Positions 17,074-25,573 of a stretch of 43,618 nt of DNA are shown piece by piece. Source of the DNA: an uncultured Acidimicrobiales bacterium (GTDB lineage Bacteria; Actinomycetota; Acidimicrobiia; Acidimicrobiales; SZUA-35); NCBI GenBank assembly GCA_937925335.1, contig CALEWY010000096.1, positions 1-43,618 of the forward strand, read 5' to 3'. Both the position numbers and the translations under genes were made by a program. How positions within the stretch are numbered: position 1 is the first letter of the stretch; every line of letters starts with the position of its first letter. The notes under the pieces were generated by a model, which was not told the DNA's origin, made no database searches, and was given only the letters and a program-made list of their open reading frames with translations.

Positions 17074-17822
17074 CGATCGCAGAAGAAGAATCCGACACGT
17101 CGCGCCCAACCGGCGACATCATGTTGAGCGTCAGCGGCTTGAACGCGAGCTATGGCGCCGTCACGGTGCTCCGAGGTCTTTCCCTCGAAGTGCCTCGTGG
17201 TGAAGTCGTCGTGGTGCTCGGTGCCAACGGTGCCGGCAAAACCACAACACTTCGAGCGATCTGCAACATGGTGACGTGTTCGGGTGAGGTGATCCTCGAC
17301 GGGGCCAACATCGCACGGTCGAACACAGCCGACATCGTGAACCGAGGCGTCGCTCACGTCCCGCAGGGTCGTGGCACGTTCCCGGAACTCTCGGTGAAGG
17401 ACAACCTCTTGGTCGGCGCCTACACGCGCACCGACAACGAAGTGAACGACGACATCGATCGCTGGTTCACGAAGTATCCGGTGCTCGGCGAGCGCTCCAA
17501 CCAGGCGGCGGGTTCGTTGTCTGGTGGCGAGCAGCAAATGCTCGCCGTGTCCCGAGCCCTCATGTCACGTCCGAAGGTGCTCCTTCTTGACGAGCCATCG
17601 CTCGGCCTCGCTCCGATCATCATCGAAGACCTCTTCAACACCTTCAAACAGATCAACGAAGAAGAAGGCACCACGATGCTCGTGGTGGAACAGAACGCGA
17701 ACCTCGCGCTCGACATCGCCACCAAGGGGTACGTCCTCGAAGCTGGCGAAATCGTGCTCGAGGGTGTTGCATCCGACCTCCAAAATGACCCGGCCGTGCA
17801 AGAGGCCTACCTCGGCGCTTAG
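17070..17822 (+). CDS. livF: Branched-chain-amino-acid-type ABC transporter ATPase LivF
   Basis: ATG overlaps the livG stop by 4 nt, which implies translational coupling. 250 residues with an extra ~17-residue polar N-terminus before MLSVSGLNASYGAV. Walker A GANGAGKTT, the LivF hallmark HVPQGRGTFPELSV, signature SGGEQQMLAVSRAL, Walker B VLLLDEPSLGLAP, and switch region VVEQNANLAL are all intact. It partners LivG as the second ATPase of the transporter. Confidence 0.92.
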   Translation: MTIAEEESDTSRPTGDIMLSVSGLNASYGAVTVLRGLSLEVPRGEVVVVLGANGAGKTTTLRAICNMVTCSGEVILDGANIARSNTADIVNRGVAHVPQGRGTFPELSVKDNLLVGAYTRTDNEVNDDIDRWFTKYPVLGERSNQAAGSLSGGEQQMLAVSRALMSRPKVLLLDEPSLGLAPIIIEDLFNTFKQINEEEGTTMLVVEQNANLALDIATKGYVLEAGEIVLEGVASDLQNDPAVQEAYLGA

Positions 17823-17842
17823 CCGGAAAGGAACAAGATCTC

Positions 17843-18808
17843 GTGAACACAACTCTCCTGTTGCAACGAATCTTTGATGGGATCGCCACCGGTGCCATCT
17901 ATGCCGCGGTCGCCGTGGCATTGGTTCTGATTTTCAAAGCAACGACGCTCATCAACTTCGCTCAAGGCGAAATGGCGATGTTTGGTGCCTTCATCACCTA
18001 CGCATTTGCCGTGCAGTCAGACAACGGCTTCCTCAACATCTTCCTCGGTCCAGCGAACGAGAACATCGGGGACATTAGTTTCCGGCGGATTTGGGTCTCA
18101 GCCGTCTTGGCCATGATCGGAAGCGGGATCATCGCGATCGTGGTCGAACGAATGTTGATCCGTCCGTTCGATCCGGACGATCACCTGCCCGTGGTGCTCA
18201 TCACACTCGGCCTGTTCCTCGTGATCAACGCTGTTGCCGGCGAGATCTGGAACTTCGAGCCACGAGCCATGCCGGCTCTGTTCCCCGATGGTCGTCTCGA
18301 CGTCGCCGGGGCTCGACTCTTCTACGACACCATCGGCATCATCTTGGTGTTGGCGCTGATGCTCGGCGGCCTGTTCGTGATCCTCGGCAAGACCAAGATG
18401 GGACTCGCCTTCCGTGCGGTGTCATCCAATGTCGAGTCCGCTCGTCTCGTCGGTGTGCGCACCGGACGAGTCCTCGGCTTCGGCTGGTTCCTCGCTTCAG
18501 CGATCGGCACCCTCGGCGCCGTGCTGGTTGCGCCTCGCCTTTCGTTGCAGCCGATCATGATGGGCCTCGTACTGATCTATGCACTCGCCGCTGCTTCGAT
18601 CGGTGGGCTCGACTCACTCGGTGGCGCAGCGCTTGGCGGCCTAATCATCGGCCTGACCAACTCCGTTGCCGTGCAGTACTTGGCAAACGTCGAGGCGTTC
18701 AAGTTCGTCCAGGCCGCCCCGTTGATCCTGTCCATTATCGCCATGTTGGCCACGCTCTGGTTCCGCCCATCCGGGCTCTTTGGAACCAAGCGCGTCGAGC
18801 GAGTCTGA
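17843..18808 (+). CDS. livH: ABC transporter permease LivH
   Basis: GTG start with AAAGGAA about 9 nt upstream, 20 bp after livF; 321 residues. Typical LivH features are LLLQRIFDGIATGAIYA at the N-terminus, the NFAQGEMAMFGAF loop, eight or so membrane helices, and a C-terminal GLFGTKRVERV. The conserved cytoplasmic loop KTKMGLAFRAVSSNVESARLVG (pieces KTKMGLAFRAV, ESARLVG) contacts the ATPases. It is an inner-membrane channel subunit paired with LivM. Confidence 0.92.
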   Translation: MNTTLLLQRIFDGIATGAIYAAVAVALVLIFKATTLINFAQGEMAMFGAFITYAFAVQSDNGFLNIFLGPANENIGDISFRRIWVSAVLAMIGSGIIAIVVERMLIRPFDPDDHLPVVLITLGLFLVINAVAGEIWNFEPRAMPALFPDGRLDVAGARLFYDTIGIILVLALMLGGLFVILGKTKMGLAFRAVSSNVESARLVGVRTGRVLGFGWFLASAIGTLGAVLVAPRLSLQPIMMGLVLIYALAAASIGGLDSLGGAALGGLIIGLTNSVAVQYLANVEAFKFVQAAPLILSIIAMLATLWFRPSGLFGTKRVERV

Positions 18809-18818
18809 GGAGTATCGG

Positions 18819-19931
18819 ATGATTACTGTCCAACAGGGAAGTGCACAGCACAAGCTGCACAAAATGCTGATGTGGCTCGGCCTCGGTGTCGTGCTCATCA
18901 TCCTTCCATTCATCCTTCCGGAGTTTCAGGTCGGACGAATGAACCGTGCCCTCTACATGGCCATCGCCATCTTGGGTCTCAACCTCGTGCTCGGCTACGG
19001 CGGCTTGTTCGCCCTCGGTCACTCGGTGTTCATCGGCCTCGGAGCCTTCGTCACCACCTGGCTGGTCGAAGACAAACTTTGGGACTACTGGATGACCGTG
19101 CCGTTCGCAATGGGCTTCTGTTTCCTCGTCGGCCTGGTCATCGGCGTCCCGGCGTTGAGAATCAAAGGCTTGTATTTGGCGCTCATCACGGTTGGTTTAG
19201 CGACGGTGTTCCCGTCGCTCGGCAAGATCGAGAACTTCGGGATCCACAAGATCACCGGTGGTGCGAACGGCCGTGACATCACCGAAAACCTCGTCCCGCC
19301 GCCCTTCATTGCCAACAACTTGCCGTTCGACGTGACCGAGCCTGCTCGGTATCGCTACTTCATCGTCTTGGCGTTCACGATCGCTGCGTTCTGGTTGGTC
19401 AGCAACCTGGTGAAGAGCCGTGCGGGCCGTGCGGTTGTCGCCATTCGTGACAACGAGACCGGTGCCGCCGTGAGCGGCGTCGACATCACCCGCTTCAAGG
19501 TGCTCAACTTCGGCATCAGCGCAGCGCTCGGCGGACTCGCCGGAGCGATGTGGGCCATGGACAAAGGGTTCGTTGCCGAGCAGGACTACGGCTTCTTGCT
19601 CGCCATCGAACTTCTGGTAGGCCTCGTGATCGGTGGTGTCGCAACCATTCCGGGCGCCATGGTTGGTGCGCTCGTTGTTGTCTTCGTGAAGGAGTTCACG
19701 AAGAACGTGTCGATCCCGCTCGGGTTCTACACGCTCTCCGGTGACGGTCCGCTTTCGCAGGCCATCTTCGGACTTATTCTGATCGTCGTCACCTTCTTCG
19801 CCCCTGGCGGATTGGTGTGGCTGTTCAGACTTGTGAAGTCAAAGTTCTATCGGGTCGTGCCGGTTGCTCCGGAGCTCACGGAAGAAGTTGTTCCGCTCGG
19901 GCAAGCCGACTTGATGCCATCCATGTCATGA
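18819..19931 (+). CDS. livM: ABC transporter permease LivM
   Basis: ATG 18819 has GAGGAG exactly 6 nt upstream and lies 10 bp after livH; 370 residues. Landmarks are LNLVLGYGGLFALGHSVFIGLGAF, given as LNLVLGYGGLFALGHS, then GVPALRIKGLYLALITVGLA, KSRAGRAVVAIRDNETGA and the multi-helix profile of LivM. The C-terminal tail (VAPELTEEVVPLGQADLMPS) is cytoplasmic and acidic. The stop codon lies inside a perfect hairpin that precedes the receptor gene. Confidence 0.92.
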   Translation: MITVQQGSAQHKLHKMLMWLGLGVVLIILPFILPEFQVGRMNRALYMAIAILGLNLVLGYGGLFALGHSVFIGLGAFVTTWLVEDKLWDYWMTVPFAMGFCFLVGLVIGVPALRIKGLYLALITVGLATVFPSLGKIENFGIHKITGGANGRDITENLVPPPFIANNLPFDVTEPARYRYFIVLAFTIAAFWLVSNLVKSRAGRAVVAIRDNETGAAVSGVDITRFKVLNFGISAALGGLAGAMWAMDKGFVAEQDYGFLLAIELLVGLVIGGVATIPGAMVGALVVVFVKEFTKNVSIPLGFYTLSGDGPLSQAIFGLILIVVTFFAPGGLVWLFRLVKSKFYRVVPVAPELTEEVVPLGQADLMPSMS

Positions 19932-19945
19932 CACCGGTCATGACA
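19924..19945 (+). promoter_or_regulatory. Hairpin across the livM stop codon, before livK
   Basis: TGTCATGAC (19924-19932), loop ACCG, GTCATGACA (19937-19945): a perfect 9-bp inverted repeat that contains the livM TGA (19929-19931). No T-run follows. It is suited to be an mRNA stability or partial-termination element that raises receptor mRNA over permease mRNA, or a dyad operator. Confidence 0.6.
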
Positions 19946-19986
19946 CTGACAAGAATGACTCAATCCAAAAGGGGAGGAGACCCACA

Positions 19987-21585
19987 ATGAGCAAGCAAGC
20001 TCTACAGAAAATGCTTGCACTGCTGTTTGGTTTCGCTTTGGTCGCCGCAGCATGCGGTGGCAGTTCAGGCGAGACCGAGGCCAGCGGTGACGAAGAAACA
20101 TCCGAGTCCGAAGACACCTCAGAAGATTCTGGTGGCGAGGACGAAGAGGTCGGCGGCGCAGCAAGCGATGAAGACGTCGAAGAAGCTGTGCAGGCCGCAG
20201 GTGACGAAGAGGCCGGTGAAGGTTCAACCGCTGGTTCGATTGAAGAGCTTGAGGCCATTTGGGCCGAAGAGCGTGCCGCCATCGTCGAGACACTCTCGTC
20301 TGGCGACTACGGACTCGGAGAAGACGGGATCCTTCGTGGCCCCGGTGGCTTCGAGCTCGACACCTCGGCATGCCCTGCTGACTGGAACAACGAAGCAGCT
20401 GCAGACGGAACGATCACGATTGGTTACACGATCGCTCAGTCCGGTGCGCTTGCTGTCTACGGCAACATCGCTGATGGCCTCGGCGCCTACTTCGATTACC
20501 AGAACTCCGTCGGTGGCGTTGGCCCCGACGGTCTGCAGATCGAACTGGTTGTGAAGGACGACGAGTACGTCGCCACTCGTACCCAGGAGCTCGTCGATGA
20601 GCTCCTGCAGACCGAGGATCCCTTCGCTGTCACCACGCTCGGTTCGCCGAACACGTTCTCGGTGTACAACACCTTGAACGACCTCTGCGTGCCACACCCG
20701 CACGTCACCACGGGCCACCAGGCCTGGGGCGATCCGGAGGGCCACCCGTGGACCACCGGTCAGCAGCTTTCCTACTCGACCGAGGCGCTCATCTGGGCCA
20801 ACTGGATCGACGACAACCTGGAAGGCCCAGTCACCGTTGCTGGTCTCGTCATGGACAACGACTTCGGTCTTGCCTACGAGTCAAGCTTCGAGGTCTTCGC
20901 TGAAGCATCCGACACCATCGAAGAGTTCGTTGCTGTCCGTCACGACCCCGCAGCGGCAACGCTGACCAACGAGGTCACCACCCTGGCCGCAGAGAACCCG
21001 GACGTCTTCATCTCGATGACCGCCGGTAACCCTTGCGTCCTCGCCATCCAAGAAGCTGACCGCTCGGGTATCACCGAGACCGCTCAGGCACTCTTCACCC
21101 CGTCGGTCTGCAAGACCATCTCGGGCACGATGGAGCCTGCTGGTGACGCTTCCGAGGGCTGGTACGTCGTCGGTGGCGGCATCAAGGACACCACCGATCC
21201 GCAGTACCTCGACGATCCCTACATCGCATGGGTGAACGAGCAAGTTGAGGCCGCTGGTCTCGATTCCTCGGTCTCCCTCACCGGTGACGGCTTCGGCGTT
21301 CGTGGCTGGGGCATGGTTCAGGCCATGTTGGTTGCCGCTGAGCTCGATGGCGGCATGACTCGCACCAACTTCATCCTTGCTCTGCGCAGCATGGACATGA
21401 CCCACCCAGCGCTGCTCGACGGCATTGGTTGGAACACGAACGGCGCCGAGGACTCCTACTTCATTGAAGGATCCGAGATCAGCCAGTTCACCGTTGCTGA
21501 CCAGACCTGGGTCCAGCAGGGCGGCATCATTGACCTCAGCGGTCTCTCGCCGAACTGCCCATGGGTTGCTGGCGAAGGCTGCTGA
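19987..21585 (+). CDS. livK: Liv-type substrate-binding lipoprotein
   Basis: ATG with GGGGAGGAG about 7 nt upstream; 532 residues. Lipobox ALVAAAC places the lipid Cys at 23. Residues about 27-78 are a very acidic Glu/Ser/Asp linker that would extend the receptor from the membrane. The type I periplasmic-binding fold starts near residue 135 (TITIGYTIAQSGALAVYG), with ANWIDDNLEGPVTVAGLVMDND (pieces ANWIDDNLEG, VAGLVMDND) and ISMTAGNPCVLAIQEADRSG as the second lobe. At 532 residues it is longer than typical LivK/LivJ (about 370-430) because of the linker and insertions. The ligand may be an amino acid, amide or carboxylate and cannot be fixed by eye. Confidence 0.88.
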   Translation: MSKQALQKMLALLFGFALVAAACGGSSGETEASGDEETSESEDTSEDSGGEDEEVGGAASDEDVEEAVQAAGDEEAGEGSTAGSIEELEAIWAEERAAIVETLSSGDYGLGEDGILRGPGGFELDTSACPADWNNEAAADGTITIGYTIAQSGALAVYGNIADGLGAYFDYQNSVGGVGPDGLQIELVVKDDEYVATRTQELVDELLQTEDPFAVTTLGSPNTFSVYNTLNDLCVPHPHVTTGHQAWGDPEGHPWTTGQQLSYSTEALIWANWIDDNLEGPVTVAGLVMDNDFGLAYESSFEVFAEASDTIEEFVAVRHDPAAATLTNEVTTLAAENPDVFISMTAGNPCVLAIQEADRSGITETAQALFTPSVCKTISGTMEPAGDASEGWYVVGGGIKDTTDPQYLDDPYIAWVNEQVEAAGLDSSVSLTGDGFGVRGWGMVQAMLVAAELDGGMTRTNFILALRSMDMTHPALLDGIGWNTNGAEDSYFIEGSEISQFTVADQTWVQQGGIIDLSGLSPNCPWVAGEGC

Positions 21586-21606
21586 TCAGCCCTCTGAAGT
21601 AACACC

Positions 21607-21658
21607 GTGTGAAAGCACTGTGCGAAAGCACCGTGTGAAAGCACCGTGTGAAAGCACT
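21607..21658 (+). repeat. Four tandem 13-bp repeats after livK
   Basis: Units of GTGTGAAAGCAC[C/T] lie at 21607, 21620 (GTGCGAAAGCACC), 21633 and 21646, followed by a decayed fifth (ATGTGAATG). They start 21 bp after the livK stop and end 15 bp before the terminator stem. Each unit can pair weakly with itself (GTG/CAC). Confidence 0.9.
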
Positions 21659-21673
21659 ATGTGAATGAATGTT

Positions 21674-21713
21674 GTGATGCCGGTGGGTTCGCCCACCGGC
21701 ATCACGGTTTTTG
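21674..21713 (+). terminator. Intrinsic terminator of the livGFHMK operon
   Basis: GTGATGCCGGTGGG (21674-21687), TTCG tetraloop, CCCACCGGCATCAC (21692-21705): a perfect 14-bp stem followed by GGTTTTTGG. This ends the first Liv operon. Confidence 0.9.
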
Positions 21714-21822
21714 GTGGGTGTTGTTCGTTCGTGTTCGGGCTCATGGTGGCGCTCGTGACGTGGCTTGTCAGCTGCGCTCGAGTGGTTGGTGTGCCGATGC
21801 GTCAGCGCCGCCGTCACGCGTT

Positions 21823-21851
21823 TTGACCTTCGTTCATTGCCAGACGATCCT
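21823..21851 (+). promoter_or_regulatory. Weak candidate promoter of the second Liv operon
   Basis: TTGACC (21823-21828), 17-nt spacer, GATCCT (21846-21851). The -10 is poor. It is the best match in the 200 bp between the terminator and livH2; the rest of this gap (21714-21911) shows no gene or clear element. Confidence 0.3.
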
Positions 21852-21911
21852 GAGGACTCTTCATGACCGCTCGCCCCACGACCGACGCACCTCGGTGACA
21901 CCCTCCGCTTC

Positions 21912-22868
21912 ATGAGTCTGCTGCTGCAGCGAATCTTCGACGGCCTGTTCAACGGAGCGATCTACGCGTCGCTTGCGCTTGCCCTGGTCACGATCTATCG
22001 GTCGACGGGGCTCGTGAACTTTGCGCAGGGCGAACTTGCGACCTTCTGCGGTTACATCGCGCTGGTCTTGGCGACTCCTGTCAGTCCTCGGCTCGCTGGA
22101 GGCGGAATCGCCAACTGGCTCCCTGGCCACCCGTGGCCTGCTCCGGTTGCGGTGCTTGGTGCGGTCGTGGTGGGTATGGCACTCGGAGCGCTGATCGAAC
22201 GGTTTGTCTTTCGGGGTGTCGCCGATCGAGGGAGACGTGGGCGTTCTGCCGAACTTGCCGCCGTGAACCTCACCATTGGACTGCTGATCTTGATCAGCGG
22301 TGTCACGACGCAGGTGTGGGGGACGAGCGGGCGAACGTTCCCGTCGCTGTTCCCGGCTGAAGCCGACGACTACTTGCCGGTCGGCGGAGCGCGGCTTCGT
22401 TTCACGACCCTTGGGGTGTGGGCAACGCTGCTCGTCGTGTTGGTGCTGCTCAATCTCTTGATGCAGCGGACCAAGCTTGGCCTTGCGTTCCGGGCGGTCA
22501 CGAGCGACCGCGAGTCAGCCGCCCTTGCCGGTGTGCAGGTTGGTCCAACCTTGATGGCCGGCTGGGCTGTGGCCGCCGGCCTCGGAGCCCTGGCAGCGTC
22601 ACTCGTGGCAACCGTGGTGATCCTCGAACCGTTCACGATGCTCAAGCTGTTGATCTACGCCCTGGCCGCCGCAACACTCGGCGGACTCGACAGCCCGAAG
22701 GGTGCGATCCTCGGCGGTCTTGTTGTGGCGCAGGCACAAACCCTCGTGCCGGGTTACCTCGGCCTTCCGTCCGAACTCGCCGTTGTTGCCGCCGTTGCTG
22801 TGCTGATCATCGTGTTGTTCGTCCGGCCAGCGGGTGTGTTCGGCACCAAGAAAGTGGAGCGGGTATGA
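21912..22868 (+). CDS. Second LivH-type ABC permease
   Basis: ATG start, 318 residues, with no good SD in the 15 nt before it. It opens like LivH (SLLLQRIFDGLFNGAIYASL) and has the NFAQGELATFCGY loop, QRTKLGLAFRAVTSDRESAA and the C-terminal GVFGTKKVERV shared with the first LivH, so the two look like paralogues. It overlaps the following LivM-type gene by 4 nt (ATGA). No ATPase or receptor gene of the Liv type accompanies it, so it may use the LivG/LivF made upstream. Confidence 0.9.
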   Translation: MSLLLQRIFDGLFNGAIYASLALALVTIYRSTGLVNFAQGELATFCGYIALVLATPVSPRLAGGGIANWLPGHPWPAPVAVLGAVVVGMALGALIERFVFRGVADRGRRGRSAELAAVNLTIGLLILISGVTTQVWGTSGRTFPSLFPAEADDYLPVGGARLRFTTLGVWATLLVVLVLLNLLMQRTKLGLAFRAVTSDRESAALAGVQVGPTLMAGWAVAAGLGALAASLVATVVILEPFTMLKLLIYALAAATLGGLDSPKGAILGGLVVAQAQTLVPGYLGLPSELAVVAAVAVLIIVLFVRPAGVFGTKKVERV

Positions 22869-23929
22869 CGCCGGCGCCGCCTCGAAAGCGCGGACGGGCT
22901 GCTCGACAGGCGCAGCCTGGCGCAGTTCGTCCACCGCGCCGTCCACCCCGTCGCCCGATCTCGTTTTCGCCGGCATGGCTTTGTGCGTTCGTTCTTGTCG
23001 CCGTGCCAGTTTTCGCCAGTGAGCTCCAGCTTCGTCGTTTCACTCAACTCCTCGTCCTTGTGCTGGCCGTGATGGGTGTGAACCTCATCACCGGTTACGC
23101 CGGTGTGTTCTCACTCGGGCACGGCGTGTTCGTTGGCATTGGCGCCTTCGCCATGGCCCAACTGTCCGACGACTACAGCCTTCCGCTCCTCGTTGCGCTC
23201 CCGATCTCGTCCCTCATCGCCGGTGCCTTTGGGGTGTTGCTGGGCCTTCCCGCGCTCCGAATACGCGGGGTGTATCTCGCGTTGATCACCTTTGGCTTTG
23301 CTCTTGCGTTCGGGCCGATCGCTCGCCGGCTTGGCACCATCACGGGTGGCCCGACCGGCCGCAGCGTCGAGGCGGACTTCACCGCTCCTGGCTGGATGGG
23401 CCTTGGCGACGATCAAACCCAGCTCTACCGCTACTTCGTGTGTCTCGCGGTCGTCGCGATGTTCTTCGTGTTGATGATCAATCTGGTGAACTCGAGAGTT
23501 GGCCGTTCGGTGCGAGCGCTGCGTGATGGAGAACTCGCTGCGCAGGTCTTCGGCGTGAACCCAACGATGACCAAGACCGCAGTCTTCGGGCTGTCGGCAG
23601 CCATGGCCGGTGCTGCTGGCGCGTTGCAGGTCTTCTTGTTCCCGTTCGTCTCACATGCTGATTTCGACGTGTTCTTGTCGTTGCGGCTCTACGCGGCTGC
23701 CGTGCTCGGCGGCCTCGGGACTGTGGTCGGCGCGATCTATGGCGTGATCGCACTCATCATCGTTCCAGCCATCGGTGGCCTTGTGGCCAGGATTGATCTT
23801 GGTGCGTTGAATGGCTTCTTGAGTTTCATCGGAAGTCAAAGCGTCGGCTTCGGGTTAGGTCTTGTCATGCTCACCTATTTCGCTCCCGATGGTGTCGCTG
23901 GCGTCGTCGAACGCTGGCGAAACCGTTGA
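22865..23929 (+). CDS. Second LivM-type ABC permease
   Basis: Start ATG 22865 overlaps the LivH stop by 4 nt; the longer open frame upstream lies inside livH in another frame and is spurious. 354 residues. The first ~32 residues are Arg/Pro-rich and cytoplasmic (PPRRPPRRP). The LivM core follows: MGVNLITGYAGVFSLGHGVF, GLPALRIRGVYLALITFGFA, NSRVGRSVRALRDGELAAQ and a C-terminal TYFAPDGVAGVVERW. It overlaps the DUF3179 gene by 4 nt (TTGA), which is coupling evidence. Confidence 0.9.
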   Translation: MTPAPPRKRGRAARQAQPGAVRPPRRPPRRPISFSPAWLCAFVLVAVPVFASELQLRRFTQLLVLVLAVMGVNLITGYAGVFSLGHGVFVGIGAFAMAQLSDDYSLPLLVALPISSLIAGAFGVLLGLPALRIRGVYLALITFGFALAFGPIARRLGTITGGPTGRSVEADFTAPGWMGLGDDQTQLYRYFVCLAVVAMFFVLMINLVNSRVGRSVRALRDGELAAQVFGVNPTMTKTAVFGLSAAMAGAAGALQVFLFPFVSHADFDVFLSLRLYAAAVLGGLGTVVGAIYGVIALIIVPAIGGLVARIDLGALNGFLSFIGSQSVGFGLGLVMLTYFAPDGVAGVVERWRNR

Positions 23930-25473
23930 AGCCCTCGCACCGTCGTTTCACTCGCGGCGGAGCAACCTCACGTGGAACGGCACTTGCCATCACGATGGCG
24001 CTGTTCGTCGCTGCGTGCTCGGGCTCTGAGCCGTCACAAATCGGTGAGCAGGACAGCAGTGGTCAACGAAGCGGTGGGGAAGAAGCGGGCGCTGGAGCCA
24101 CGACTTCGACGGCGCAGGGTCCGACCACAACAGCCGCCCCCGCTGCCGACTTCGACCAGGCAACGCTCGATGCTGACGTGGCGGCGTTCCTGGAATCGAC
24201 CAGCACGGCGAACGCTCGCCTGGTGGTTGCGTCGATGCGAGATTCGGGCGATGTCCGGTATGTCCCGTGGCTCGTTGATCTGCTCCGGCTCGGCGTATCG
24301 AATCGGGTCGACGGTGAAGTGTCGGAGACGTTGGGCTTCTTGACCGGCGTCGAGCCAACGGGTGTCAGCTTCGACGATGCGAACATCTTCGGCTCACTGC
24401 AGGCCACGCAAGCGATCGAACCAGGCACCGGCTACCGCGCATGGAAGTTAGGCCTTTACGAACGACTCGACGCCGACTTTGTTCCGTTGCTCGAGACGGT
24501 TCCCACCGAGCTTGAACTCACTCGGATCCACTTTGGCGGCGTTCCGCGCGGCGGCATCCCCGAACTCAACAACCCGGAACGAGTGCCGGCTGGCGACGCC
24601 GATTGGATGACCCCGGACGAGCTCGTCATGGGTGCGGTGATCGATGGTGTGGCTGTTGCGTATCCGTTGCGGATCGTCCTACACCACGAACTCGTCAACG
24701 ACACGGTTGCGGATCGTCCTGTCTCGCTCGTCTACTGCACGTTGTGTCGAACGGGCCTGTTGTTCGACCGTGCTCCCGGTGGTCAGGTCATCGAGTTTGA
24801 GACCAGCGGTCTGCTCGAGAACTCGAACAAGATCATGGTGGATCGCGAAACCGACACCCTTTGGCACCATCTCGAAGGGGAGGGGTTTGCTGGCGAACTG
24901 AGCGGCGTCGTGCTCGACCAGTTCCCAGTCGTCACCATCTCATGGGCTGACTGGGTCGAGGAGCAGCCGGATACCGAGGTGCTCACCCTCCCCGGTCCGA
25001 CCTTCTTCCCCGATGAGCCCGAGCGCCCGCCACTCGCGTTCTCCTACGAGCCCGGTGATGCCTACAGCGGCTACTACAACGACACCGACGTGTGGTTCCC
25101 GATCCTCGACACGCCGGCGACGTTCCCGATCAAAGATGAAGTCATCGGCATCACCGTCGATGGCAGCGATGACGAGTTGGCGGTGCACGTTCCGTCGATC
25201 CTTGGCGGCCCGCCTCGTTGGTTCACCGTTGGGTCCCAGTCGGTCGTCGTCGCTCCGACCTCGGGTGGCGCCCGGGTGTACGACGCCACCGGATTGGTGC
25301 CGCTCGACGTGGTCGGCGACAGCATCGATGGGGGTCTCGAAGACGGCGCCGCGCTCGATCCCGATCTGTTCGAGAGTGTGCGCGCCGACCTCCCCATTTT
25401 GGTCACCGAGCAGTCGTTCTGGTTCGCCTGGTGGTCCAACCACCAAGACACACGTGTGTGGAGCGACGCGTAG
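23926..25473 (+). CDS. DUF3179 lipoprotein coupled to the second Liv permeases
   Basis: TTG start overlapping the livM2 stop (TTGA); 515 residues. A basic start and MALFVAAC give a lipoprotein with lipid Cys at 31, followed by a Gly/Ser/Thr/Ala-rich linker to about residue 75. Residues about 80-150 are helical and HEAT-like (NARLVVASMRDSGDVRYVPW). From about 195 the DUF3179 domain is clear: DELVMGAVIDGVAVAYPLRI, HHELVNDTV, the CTLC motif (Cys271 and Cys274), LLENSNKIMVDRETDTLWHH. The Cys pair is conserved in the family and could bind metal or be redox active; the function is unestablished. Translational coupling to a permease suggests an accessory or receptor-like role at the outer face of the membrane. 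This is inference. Confidence 0.85.
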   Translation: MKPSHRRFTRGGATSRGTALAITMALFVAACSGSEPSQIGEQDSSGQRSGGEEAGAGATTSTAQGPTTTAAPAADFDQATLDADVAAFLESTSTANARLVVASMRDSGDVRYVPWLVDLLRLGVSNRVDGEVSETLGFLTGVEPTGVSFDDANIFGSLQATQAIEPGTGYRAWKLGLYERLDADFVPLLETVPTELELTRIHFGGVPRGGIPELNNPERVPAGDADWMTPDELVMGAVIDGVAVAYPLRIVLHHELVNDTVADRPVSLVYCTLCRTGLLFDRAPGGQVIEFETSGLLENSNKIMVDRETDTLWHHLEGEGFAGELSGVVLDQFPVVTISWADWVEEQPDTEVLTLPGPTFFPDEPERPPLAFSYEPGDAYSGYYNDTDVWFPILDTPATFPIKDEVIGITVDGSDDELAVHVPSILGGPPRWFTVGSQSVVVAPTSGGARVYDATGLVPLDVVGDSIDGGLEDGAALDPDLFESVRADLPILVTEQSFWFAWWSNHQDTRVWSDA

Positions 25474-25484
25474 GCCCTGGTTTC

Positions 25485-25506
25485 CCCCTTGTTTCAGGGG
25501 TTTCTT
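25485..25506 (+). terminator. Weak terminator candidate after the DUF3179 gene
   Basis: CCCCT (25485-25489), six-base loop, AGGGG (25496-25500), then TTTCTT. The stem is only 5 bp, so termination here would be partial. Confidence 0.3.
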
Positions 25507-25573
25507 GATTGGGCGTAGGCCGTTCGGCCTGATCAATCTCAACGACAGGTCGAATCGTGCCGATAGATCAACG

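Noticed and set aside
21661..21915. Short open frame after livK as a small gene
   Set aside because: It begins in the repeat array, reads through the terminator stem and has no SD or conserved sequence.
22418..22864. 5' extension of the second LivM frame
   Set aside because: It lies entirely inside livH2 in another frame; the ATGA overlap at 22865 gives a normal LivM start.
25013..25573. Long 5' extension of the GGDEF-EAL reading frame over the DUF3179 gene
   Set aside because: The extension overlaps the well-supported DUF3179 CDS in another frame and has the Arg/Pro/Ser-rich composition of a shadow frame.
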